The notes under the pieces: generated by a model
The model's input: only the letters and a program-made list of their open reading frames with translations
Databases searched by the model: none
Told to the model about the DNA's origin: nothing
In this document: in pieces, positions 7,543 through 14,277 of the stretch
How the letters are laid out: the number at the start of each line of letters is the position of its first letter
Position numbering within the stretch: the stretch's first letter is position 1
Program-made: the position numbers and the translations under genes
Assembly (NCBI GenBank): GCA_036655975.1
Contig: JAVVPD010000029.1
Span: 1-26,986 of the forward strand
Direction: 5' to 3'
Source of the DNA: CASQEL01 sp036655975
Lineage (GTDB): Bacteria; Desulfobacterota; Desulfovibrionia; Desulfovibrionales; Desulfovibrionaceae
DNA: 26,986 bases

Positions 7543-7601
7543 AGCAGGTGCAGAAAAATTAGTAAGTGTTTTTTTTCACGAAGTTTGGCTAACAACCTGG
7601 T

Positions 7602-7627
7602 TTTGATTGAATAAACAATCAATCAAA
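7602..7627. repeat. Inverted repeat upstream of the rnf operon
   Basis: TTTGATTGA (7602-7610) and TCAATCAAA (7619-7627) are perfect 9-bp arms around 8 bases. It is AT-rich and has no T-tract, so an operator is more likely than a terminator. It lies beside the sequence gap, and what flanks it on the right is unknown. It does not match the Rex or HcpR consensus I know for Desulfovibrio. Confidence 0.6.
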
Positions 7628-7651
7628 TATGCCTGTCCGTAACCATAAAAA

Positions 7652-7751
7652 NNNNNNNNNNNNNNNNNNNNNNNNNNNNNNNNNNNNNNNNNNNNNNNNN
7701 NNNNNNNNNNNNNNNNNNNNNNNNNNNNNNNNNNNNNNNNNNNNNNNNNNN
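7652..7751. other. Assembly gap (100 N)
   Basis: Exactly 100 N is a usual placeholder for a gap of unknown length. The 3' end of the zinc-ribbon gene, and possibly other genes, are missing here. Any reading frame across the gap is not real. Confidence 0.99.
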
Positions 7752-7956
7752 AATGTTCGGCAGAAGAAGGATTTTGGGGCTGTACTTTTTTCCACCGCCC
7801 CTTGGCGCATACAGGGCACAGGTCGCCTTCATGGGCAAACGTATTGTCGAATAAGCGCAAACAATTTTGGGAATTACAGCGGATCATTCCACATTCGGGG
7901 CAAATATACAATTCGGGGTTGTGGATAAAGCGACAATTGGGACACATTAAAATCAT
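7752..7956 (-). CDS. Zinc-ribbon protein, truncated by the gap
   Basis: Sixty-eight codons are visible from the ATG at 7956, which follows GGGAGGA at good spacing. Cys pairs come early and often: CPNC at residues 5-8, CPEC at 19-22, CNSQNC just after, and CPVC near residue 47. These look like two short zinc-ribbon or rubredoxin-like knuckles. The tail (AKGRWKKVQPQNPSSAEH) is basic and then polar, and the frame enters the N run open, so the true length is unknown. The gene lies 20 bases after the XRE regulator, probably in one transcript. Function is not recognisable; a DNA-, RNA- or protein-binding adaptor is possible. Confidence 0.72.
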
Positions 7957-7976
7957 TAAGAGTCCTCCCATGCAGC

Positions 7977-8372
7977 CTAGGGGCTGAGCATAGAATTTTT
8001 TGTGTTGGGCAAGGGAAAGACAGACGTACTTTGCGGGTGGCAGTGCGTGTATTCTTCTTGGATAGCCACAAAAATTCGGTATAGTAGGCGAAGTTCCTCG
8101 TCGGACGCATTTTGGACAAGTGCCAAAATTTTTGTTTTTAAGTCAGAATCAGGGAAGCTGGTATCTACCTGCACAAGTTCTGCTAAACTCAGTTGGAAAA
8201 CGGAGGCAAGTTTTTCGAGCACTTGGGCAGATACTTGTACCTCACCTCTTTCTATTTCCCCCAAATATTTGCTGGAAATTTCGGCAAGTTCGGCGGTTTT
8301 ATCTTGGGTATATCCAGCGCTGTGTCGCAATTTACGTATTCTTTGTCCGAGTCGTGTGGACAGCTTTTCCAT
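7977..8372 (-). CDS. XRE-family transcriptional regulator
   Basis: This is a 131-residue protein with an N-terminal helix-turn-helix of the Cro/CI type at about residues 9-62 (LGQRIRKLRHSAGYTQDKTAELAEIS, then KYLGEIERGE). The rest is a helical tail of about 65 residues (DEELRLLYRIFVAIQEEY) that may mediate dimerisation. I start at the ATG at 8372, preceded by AGGGGG; an upstream ATG at 8414 has no good site. The ribosome site is locked in a predicted hairpin and a perfect palindrome lies upstream, so translational control and autoregulation are plausible. Its targets are unknown; nearest candidates are the zinc-ribbon gene and the rnf operon. Confidence 0.88.
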   Translation of the reverse strand: MEKLSTRLGQRIRKLRHSAGYTQDKTAELAEISSKYLGEIERGEVQVSAQVLEKLASVFQLSLAELVQVDTSFPDSDLKTKILALVQNASDEELRLLYRIFVAIQEEYTHCHPQSTSVFPLPNTKNSMLSP

Positions 8373-8378
8373 GATTAT

Positions 8379-8403
8379 CCCCCTTGCTGCGTAGCATAGG
8401 GGG
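8379..8403 (-). promoter_or_regulatory. 5'-leader hairpin covering the xre ribosome site
   Basis: CCCCCT pairs with AGGGGG and the inner TGCT with AGCA, with a GCGT loop and one bulged T: ten base pairs. On the minus-strand transcript the 3' arm is the AGGGGG Shine-Dalgarno, seven bases before the ATG. Folding would hide it. On the plus strand the hairpin is followed by TTTT, but no gene reads into it from that side. Confidence 0.5.
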
Positions 8404-8453
8404 GTTTTCCTCAAGAAAAACCGTTGATAGGTTTCTTTAAAAAAAGTTTTAAC

Positions 8454-8463
8454 ACCTATAGGT
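8454..8463. promoter_or_regulatory. Palindrome ACCTATAGGT, possible operator
   Basis: A perfect 10-bp palindrome upstream of the XRE gene. A looser relative, AACC-N7-GGTT, is found at 8420-8434. On the minus strand the palindrome follows a TTGCAA box, so it may lie inside the xre promoter and bind the regulator itself. Confidence 0.35.
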
Positions 8464-8474
8464 TGTTTTGCAAG

Positions 8475-8508
8475 AAAAAAAACATACCCTTAAACCGTTG
8501 GCAAAGGT
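8475..8508 (-). terminator. Likely intrinsic terminator of the Hsp70-like operon
   Basis: Read on the minus strand, ACCTT and AAGGGT can pair with one bulge, with an inner CC-AAC-GG, and ATG then eight T follow. It lies just after the stop of the Hsp70-like gene and before the xre promoter region. Confidence 0.5.
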
Positions 8509-8518
8509 CGTTAAGAAG

Positions 8519-10615
8519 TTATGATGGTGTAATATTTAATAAATCTAAAGCTTTAATCTCTTCTCGCGCCACAAGGGCGGCTTCTTCTAAAATATGCTGC
8601 TCGGACTGTTCCCACGCGCTGAAAAGTTGCTTGCGGAAATTTTCTTCAAAAATTTTCAATTGTTCGTCACAAAGGGTGCTGAGGCGCGCGTTGCTAAATA
8701 CGTGTGATCGCACTATTTTGGGCAGGGGCAGCGCAAGGCTGGCCTCTGCAAGCCAGCGATCCCAATGGAACAATTTCATCAGCACTAAGCCCCCCACGCC
8801 TACTCCCAGGGCGAGCAAGGGCGTTCCTGAAATGGATAAGGCCGCCAAACCTGGCCCCGTCAGAAAAGTTGCAAATGCGGCGTATTGCCGATTCTGGGCC
8901 AAGGTATTTTTGCTCAGTTCGGTGGACATTTCGTGCAAAAAGGTGTCTAGGCTGCCTCCAAGCCAACGCTGTTCGAGGCGTTCGGGCACAATGGGAATGC
9001 CTTTTTCACGAAACCAAGCCTGCAATTCGGTGCGGCATGCGGCGGTGATCCGGCTGGACATGCGCTGCATGGCGCTTTCGAGCACGGCCCGCAAGCGTTC
9101 ATCTTCCCGCAGCACTGCGGCGGCGATGTTTTCGAGCAAGGCTCGCAAAGGCCCGCCTTCCTGACGGTAGCGGGCAAATTCGGGCAGAAGAACCACCGTG
9201 CGTAAAAAATTTGAGCATTCTTCCAGCAAATGGCTAATGCCCGCGTCAAGGGTAGTGTGGATAGCTTTTTCTGCAATGCGTTGTTCCATAAATAGGGGCA
9301 ATTCGTGCTGTAAAGCTGCCCGCCCCGTGCTCAGACGGTGGGCCAACACATGGTATTGGGCTAGGCCTTTGGCAATGTCGGCATACGGTTCGTCACCGCG
9401 CAGAATACGCACCTGCGGCCCCATGGTTTGGCGCACCAAGTCTTCCACAAAGGGCCAGGCACTGCTGCCCCCAGTCAGCAAGACGGTGGGGGGGATGCGT
9501 TGATCCCCTTGCTGACCGGGCTGGGTCGCATGCGCTGACTGTGGCTGGTGGAGGCTTTGGTGCATGAGTTGTTCGAACCAAGAAATCAAGTCCACCTTTT
9601 TGCCCGCCAGCAAGCCTTGCGCCAAGGGGGAAAGCCCCGCGCGCTGGCTATGTTCCTGCAAAGATTGTCGTAAGGCTTCCGAGGCTTGATAGCTGCCGGC
9701 GCGCAATAAAAAGCTTTGCCACGACAAGTGTTCGATGTAGGCCGACTGTTCCCGCGCTTGCTGTCCGTCAAAGCGGCTCCAGCGGGTGCGGACGGTGACG
9801 GCCTGGCTCCGGTCGCGGGTCATGCTGGTGGAAAAATCTTCTTTGGCGCGGCGGCTGGCAACCCAGTGGACGTAATAGGCATTTCCCTCCTGCTCAAGGC
9901 GCTGCTCAAGGTCTGGATTGTGCTCAAGCAATAATTGATAGAACAGGTCGTCAAAAAGCCGCCCCCCGTACAACATATCTCCGTGCCAAGATAAGACTTC
10001 TGCCCGGCGCAATACGGCTAAATCACAGGTGCCCCCGCCAAAATCCACGGTAAGCACCCCACGCGCGGCTAAGGAGGGGGGAAGAACGCCCGCAGCAATA
10101 TAGTGCACCAGCGCGCCCATGGGCTCGCGTAAAAAGCGGACATCGTTCCAGCCCGTGTGGGCCAAACATTGGCGCAGAACCTGCTGATAATGATTTTCTG
10201 CCTGACAGGGGATGCCCACTAACAGTTTTCCGCTGACGTGGACGCGTGAACGCAGAAGCTGTAAAAAATCGATCATCCATTGGCGGGCGTCATCGTGGGC
10301 GGCGATATCGGGCTTGAAGCGGGCCCGCAAGGTATACTGTTTTTTCTCCTGTGGGCTGGCTTCGCCAAATTCCAGTTCCGCTGCCGCGCCAATGAGAAAG
10401 GCTTTGTCCTCTTTATACAGCACCAAGGAGGGAATAGCCCCCCCGAGCGCGGGATTCTGCCAGCCTTCGGGCCGCAGTACGATGAGCCCCGAAGCGCTCG
10501 CCCCAAGGGAAGGTTCTGTCCAGCGGGCCACACAGGTATTGCTGGTGCCCAGATCCATAGCGGTGACCTGTTCACACAAGGGCGCAGGGCTGCCGGCGGA
10601 GGGAAAAATAGCCAT
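8519..10615 (-). CDS. Hsp70-like ATPase with membrane-hairpin helical C-terminus
   Basis: The 698-residue protein has the actin/Hsp70 ATPase signature in order: phosphate-1 loop AMDLGTSNT (19-27), the REPMGALVHY connection (163-172), phosphate-2 loop DFGGGTCDLA (191-200), and adenosine motif LLTGGSSAWPF (379-389). The nucleotide domain ends near 430. No DnaK-type beta-sandwich substrate domain follows. Instead about 270 mostly helical residues surround a Gly-rich hydrophobic segment at 590-616 (LSISGTPLLALGVGVGGLVL), then a long amphipathic helix region to the end. This layout recalls the membrane-inserting stalk of bacterial dynamin-like proteins, an analogy not a proven homology. It is cotranscribed with the membrane protein upstream (two-base gap) and has a weak ribosome site, suggesting coupling. 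Substrate and role are unknown. Confidence 0.85.
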   Translation of the reverse strand: MAIFPSAGSPAPLCEQVTAMDLGTSNTCVARWTEPSLGASASGLIVLRPEGWQNPALGGAIPSLVLYKEDKAFLIGAAAELEFGEASPQEKKQYTLRARFKPDIAAHDDARQWMIDFLQLLRSRVHVSGKLLVGIPCQAENHYQQVLRQCLAHTGWNDVRFLREPMGALVHYIAAGVLPPSLAARGVLTVDFGGGTCDLAVLRRAEVLSWHGDMLYGGRLFDDLFYQLLLEHNPDLEQRLEQEGNAYYVHWVASRRAKEDFSTSMTRDRSQAVTVRTRWSRFDGQQAREQSAYIEHLSWQSFLLRAGSYQASEALRQSLQEHSQRAGLSPLAQGLLAGKKVDLISWFEQLMHQSLHQPQSAHATQPGQQGDQRIPPTVLLTGGSSAWPFVEDLVRQTMGPQVRILRGDEPYADIAKGLAQYHVLAHRLSTGRAALQHELPLFMEQRIAEKAIHTTLDAGISHLLEECSNFLRTVVLLPEFARYRQEGGPLRALLENIAAAVLREDERLRAVLESAMQRMSSRITAACRTELQAWFREKGIPIVPERLEQRWLGGSLDTFLHEMSTELSKNTLAQNRQYAAFATFLTGPGLAALSISGTPLLALGVGVGGLVLMKLFHWDRWLAEASLALPLPKIVRSHVFSNARLSTLCDEQLKIFEENFRKQLFSAWEQSEQHILEEAALVAREEIKALDLLNITPS

Positions 10616-10617
10616 GA

Positions 10618-11751
10618 TTATGTTCTCACCTTGCGTAAAATGCCTTTCCGCACCAGCTGTTCGTCGTCCATGAGGGGGGGGGTGTCCACAAAGCAGCGGT
10701 CGCCTTCTTCAACATATCCTACCACATCGTAGGTATTGGTAAGGTCGGCACGCCAAAGCACTTGCCCCGTGTCAAAGTCCGGCGCGTCAGGGCCTGCCGG
10801 GCGCGCCGCAGGGGAGGCGGCGGTGCTGAAACCGAGCATGTGCAGGTGTTCGCGTAGCCAAAAGGCCTGTGCAGACGGCAATTCTGCCGCGAAGGAGTAT
10901 AACTCTTGGGCGGCTTTTTGCCGGAGCTGGTGCTGCTTGCCGTGCAGGGCCTCATGGCGGGCAAGAAGACTCTCACGCACCAGCAGTGCTCCGTCCCACC
11001 AGACCTGGGCGGCAATGTGCAGGCGCATGTGGTATTCTGCCGTGTCCAGCCGTAGCGGCTTGCGACAGAGCAGGGCAAATACGAGACTCAGGGCCAGCAG
11101 CCAATACATATTTTGGATCAGGGCCAAAGCCATGCCCTGCAATAAAAAATCTGCCATAGCGCTCAAAATATGTTGTAAAGCGGGATTTTGCTGCAAAAAA
11201 TCGCGTAACAGCGTTAAGACCAGCGCGGCTCCCCACAGGAGGCGCGCCATGCGGCGCAGCGTTTTCCAGCGTATATGCCACGTCCCCAGGCGCAATTCCC
11301 CCTGCGCGCGGGACTCGGCAAGCCTATCCGCCCCCCAGAGGGCAGCCCCCACGCCCACGGTACTGAGCACTACCGCCGCCGCGCCCGAAAGGCCCAATCC
11401 CTGTGCCACGGCGGAACCGAGCACCAGACCCAATATGGCCACAATGGCGGCACGCCAAGCTGAAAACAGGCTGTTGTAGGGCCCTGCGGGTACGTGCAGG
11501 GGGGGGAGGCTGTCGCGGAGGATATCTTCCTGCGCGTCATCAAGTATGGGTTTGAGGGGAGGGGCCTCCGGCGTGTCTTGGGCAGAAGGGGCCGGCTGCT
11601 GTAGCAATTTTTCCACCAGCGCGCGGCGCACATCGAAGAGACAGGCCGCTAAGGCCGCATCACTGGGATGGGCTCCCAAGCGGGCGGTGCCGCGTTTTAC
11701 CAGCTCAGTAACTGGAGAACTATTTGAATTTACAGAAAAAACGTGATCCAT
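10618..11751 (-). CDS. Multi-pass membrane protein, partner of the Hsp70-like ATPase
   Basis: A 377-residue protein I cannot assign to a family. Residues 1-48 are a helical soluble segment and 50-90 a Pro-rich linker. Then come hydrophobic segments at about 99-117, 121-141, 168-184 and 205-229. A basic amphipathic helical region follows (about 240-290, RESLLARHEALHGKQHQLRQKAAQEL). The C-terminal piece (330-377) looks like a small beta-rich fold. The ATG at 11751 is chosen over one at 11769 because the predicted transcription start lies near 11773 and GGAGGG precedes it. Its place directly ahead of the ATPase gene under one promoter suggests a two-component membrane machine. Confidence 0.8.
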   Translation of the reverse strand: MDHVFSVNSNSSPVTELVKRGTARLGAHPSDAALAACLFDVRRALVEKLLQQPAPSAQDTPEAPPLKPILDDAQEDILRDSLPPLHVPAGPYNSLFSAWRAAIVAILGLVLGSAVAQGLGLSGAAAVVLSTVGVGAALWGADRLAESRAQGELRLGTWHIRWKTLRRMARLLWGAALVLTLLRDFLQQNPALQHILSAMADFLLQGMALALIQNMYWLLALSLVFALLCRKPLRLDTAEYHMRLHIAAQVWWDGALLVRESLLARHEALHGKQHQLRQKAAQELYSFAAELPSAQAFWLREHLHMLGFSTAASPAARPAGPDAPDFDTGQVLWRADLTNTYDVVGYVEEGDRCFVDTPPLMDDEQLVRKGILRKVRT

Positions 11752-11779
11752 AGTCCCTCCAGAGTACATGTATTACTAC

Positions 11780-11809
11780 ATTATATAGTATGTATTTGCC
11801 GTGTGGCAA
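11780..11809 (-). promoter_or_regulatory. Sigma-70-type promoter of the Hsp70-like operon
   Basis: On the minus strand TTGCCA and a perfect TATAAT are 18 bases apart. The expected transcript start, near 11773, is about 22 bases before the chosen ATG. The 350-bp gene-free stretch from here to 12100 also holds dyads and a sigma-28 promoter on the other strand. Confidence 0.65.
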
Positions 11810-11813
11810 GGGT

Positions 11814-11841
11814 GGAATGTCACGCAATGTTTATACATTCC
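11814..11841. repeat. Inverted repeat GGAATGT-N14-ACATTCC
   Basis: Seven-bp perfect arms at 11814-11820 and 11835-11841, just upstream of the -35 box of the leftward promoter. Position fits a regulator site; no regulator can be named. Confidence 0.4.
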
Positions 11842-11903
11842 GCGTGGTAAATGAGAAGTCACCGCCCCGTGTTGCGAATATGCCCGTGGGGCAGCTTGGG
11901 TGC

Positions 11904-11918
11904 TTTTACGCCGTAAAA
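11904..11918. repeat. Palindrome TTTTACG-C-CGTAAAA
   Basis: Perfect 7-bp arms with a one-base centre in the gene-free region between divergent genes. It is operator-like in size and symmetry. It is about 95 bases upstream of the sigma-28 promoter and 95 bases from the leftward promoter. Confidence 0.4.
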
Positions 11919-12011
11919 TTGTTTTGTAATTAGAACTTTACAGATAATATGGGGAGGTATAGCATTCACTGCAAAATTGTGTAAATATATTTTAGAATAG
12001 CATATTAGGCG

Positions 12012-12038
12012 TAAACGTTTGGGAATTTTTGCCGATAC
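12012..12038 (+). promoter_or_regulatory. Sigma-28 (FliA) promoter of the chemoreceptor gene
   Basis: TAAA at 12012-12015 and GCCGATAC at 12031-12038 are separated by 15 bases. The FliA consensus is TAAA-N15-GCCGATAA, so only the last base differs. The transcript would start near 12046, about 55 bases before the receptor ATG. This ties the gene to the flagellar and chemotaxis regulon. Confidence 0.8.
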
Positions 12039-12100
12039 ACTAGCTTGATACCCCGATGGGGGGCATGCACTCTTCGGGTATTGTTAAGGGAGGAATTTTG

Positions 12101-14173
12101 ATGAAATTGAAATTATTTGCGAAAATGATGGTTTTTATTCTTGTTCCTGCGGTGTTGGGTATTGCCTCGTTGGCGGTTATTTCCAGTACGTCTGCTGAAA
12201 ATGCGCTTGAAAAACAGATATTTGAAGATATGTCATTGCTGGTTGATTCCCAGAGTCATGAGGTCTCCAATATGCTCATGGCCTTGCGTGGGGCAACGGA
12301 TACGCTTTCAGAAGTGAATCGTATTGTTCTGTACCTGCAGGCTTTAAAAGAAAAACAAGCCCCCTCCGTTATCGAACCGCTTGCGCTGGGGGTGGACGAT
12401 AGTATTGCCACCACTACCGCCAATTTTAAGCGTATTAAATACGGTGGGGTTATTGACGCGCAAGGTATATTGGTGCGCGGTAGCCGGGCCGAGATGATAG
12501 GTACGAACTTTAAAAATGAAAGTTTTTTTGCGCGTACCTTGCAGAGTGGGTCTACCATTGCCACGGTTAGAGACAAAATAACCAATCGACTGGTTATTCT
12601 TATCACGTCTGTGGTGCGGAAGGACAAGGATGTTCTGGGCATGGTCTATGTGCAAGTAGACATGGAACAATTGATTGCTGGCACGGTGGGCAACATCAAG
12701 GTGGGGGAAAGCGGACGCTGTTTTGTGTATAATGAAAAAGGGCTGATGCTGATGCATGTGGACACGCCTTTATTGGGCGTAGACCACAGTAATACCCCGT
12801 GGGTGCTTCAGGCGCGCAAAGAAACAAAGGGCCAAGTGTATTATACGTTTAAGGATTCTACCAGAATTGGTTTTTATACCCGCATTCCCAATACGGACTG
12901 GATTGCCATGCTGTCTGTGACACAGGAAGAATTGCTGGCACCCATTAACGCCATGACGCGGCAGAGCATTGTGGTTTCAGTTATTACCGTGTTGATTGTA
13001 GGGCTGATTATTTGCTTAATAGCGCGCGGTATTGCTAAGGTTTTGCGTGACGGGGCCGCTTTTGCCCAATGTGTGGCTGCAGGGAATCTTGAAGTTAGCC
13101 CCGAGCAAAAAGTTGTGTTGGGGCGGGCTGCCGCGCGTACGGATGAAATTGGGGAATTGGCCAGTGGCATGGCAATTATGGTGGAAAACCTGATAAAAAC
13201 CGTGGGCGAAGCCAAGTCTAAGACCAAGGAAGCGGAAGTTGCCACGGAAAAAGCCCATATCGCCACCCAGGAAGCGGAAGCGGCCAGAACCGCCGCAGAA
13301 AGCGCTAAACGTGAAGGTATGCTGGCGGCGGCGGGGCAATTGGAAGCCGTGGTGGAAATTGTCACCTCCGCTTCGACAGAATTGTCCGCCCAGATCGAAC
13401 AGTCTGAACGTGGTTCTGGGGAGCAGGCAGCCCGGCTTGCAGAAACCGCCACTGCCATGGAAGAAATGAATAGCACCGTGCTGGAAGTTGCCAAAAATGC
13501 CGGATTAGCTGCGGATGTGTCCGCCACCACCCGCACCAACGCCTCTGACGGCTCGGATATTGTGGTGGAAACTATCAAAAGTATTGGTGCCGTACAGCAG
13601 CAGTCGTTAGCGTTGAAGGAAGATATGGTCGCGCTGGGACAACAGGCGGAAGCTATTAGTCACGTCATGTCCGTTATTTCTGACATTGCCGACCAGACGA
13701 ATTTGTTGGCTTTGAACGCCGCCATTGAGGCTGCCCGTGCGGGTGATGCTGGGCGCGGCTTTGCCGTAGTGGCTGATGAAGTGCGTAAATTGGCGGAAAA
13801 AACCATGCACTCCACGGTTGATGTGAGCACGGCGGTAAAAAATATTCAGACCAGCGCTGTCAAGAATATGGAGCAGGTGGACTTGGCCGTAAGCACTATT
13901 GCTAAGGCCAACGAGCTGGCAGAAAAATCGGGAGCGGCGCTTCATAATATCGTGAAGCAGGCCGATCACACGGCAGACCAAGTGCGGGCTATTGCTACAG
14001 CCAGTGAGGAGCAGTCCGCCACCAGTGAAGAAATTACCCGCTCTATAACCCAAGTAAATGTTATTGCTACAGAAACATCGCGCGCCATGCAGGAAGCCGC
14101 TCAAGCGGTATCTGATTTGGCCCATCAGGCGCAAATACTCAATAATCTTATTGCGGAAATGAAGCGGGGCTAA
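12101..14173 (+). CDS. Methyl-accepting chemotaxis protein with periplasmic Cache sensor
   Basis: This 690-residue transmembrane receptor should bind a ligand outside the inner membrane and steer CheA through its cytoplasmic tail. TM1 is at about 7-29. The periplasmic part (30-285) has dCache features such as GGVIDAQGILVRGS and the VRKDKDVLGMVYVQVDMEQL region. TM2 is at about 288-310, then a HAMP linker and a coiled coil rich in Ala and Glu. The signalling tip is unmistakable near 526-566 (ISDIADQTNLLALNAAIEAARAGDAGRGFAVVADEVRKLAE). There is no C-terminal CheR-docking pentapeptide. The ATG at 12101 follows GGGAGGA; an earlier in-frame ATG at 12056 lacks a site. Ligand unknown. Confidence 0.95.
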   Translation: MKLKLFAKMMVFILVPAVLGIASLAVISSTSAENALEKQIFEDMSLLVDSQSHEVSNMLMALRGATDTLSEVNRIVLYLQALKEKQAPSVIEPLALGVDDSIATTTANFKRIKYGGVIDAQGILVRGSRAEMIGTNFKNESFFARTLQSGSTIATVRDKITNRLVILITSVVRKDKDVLGMVYVQVDMEQLIAGTVGNIKVGESGRCFVYNEKGLMLMHVDTPLLGVDHSNTPWVLQARKETKGQVYYTFKDSTRIGFYTRIPNTDWIAMLSVTQEELLAPINAMTRQSIVVSVITVLIVGLIICLIARGIAKVLRDGAAFAQCVAAGNLEVSPEQKVVLGRAAARTDEIGELASGMAIMVENLIKTVGEAKSKTKEAEVATEKAHIATQEAEAARTAAESAKREGMLAAAGQLEAVVEIVTSASTELSAQIEQSERGSGEQAARLAETATAMEEMNSTVLEVAKNAGLAADVSATTRTNASDGSDIVVETIKSIGAVQQQSLALKEDMVALGQQAEAISHVMSVISDIADQTNLLALNAAIEAARAGDAGRGFAVVADEVRKLAEKTMHSTVDVSTAVKNIQTSAVKNMEQVDLAVSTIAKANELAEKSGAALHNIVKQADHTADQVRAIATASEEQSATSEEITRSITQVNVIATETSRAMQEAAQAVSDLAHQAQILNNLIAEMKRG

Positions 14174-14203
14174 GCCCCTGCCCGTCCGGCTTCCCCCGTA
14201 TCT

Positions 14204-14240
14204 CCCGCATCCCCCCTGTTCTCCATAGGGGGGATGCGGG
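14204..14240. terminator. 14-bp perfect hairpin between convergent genes
   Basis: CCCGCATCCCCCCT (14204-14217) and AGGGGGGATGCGGG (14227-14240) pair fully around a 9-base loop. There is no T-tract on either side, so it may act as a transcript-end stabiliser or bidirectional terminator between the chemoreceptor and the antiporter. A smaller GGGGC-TAA-GCCCC stem spans the receptor stop (14166-14178). Confidence 0.6.
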
Positions 14241-14277
14241 ATGCGGGGCTAAAGGTTACATCGTATCATACATACCT

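Noticed and set aside
7576..7971. Reading frames that span the N run, on both strands
   Set aside because: The N stretch has unknown length, so any frame across it is arbitrary. Only the part from 7752 to 7956 is supported.
10615..10618. Fusion of the membrane protein and Hsp70-like ATPase into one gene
   Set aside because: A clear TAA stop is followed two bases later by ATG in another frame; no sign of frameshift is seen.
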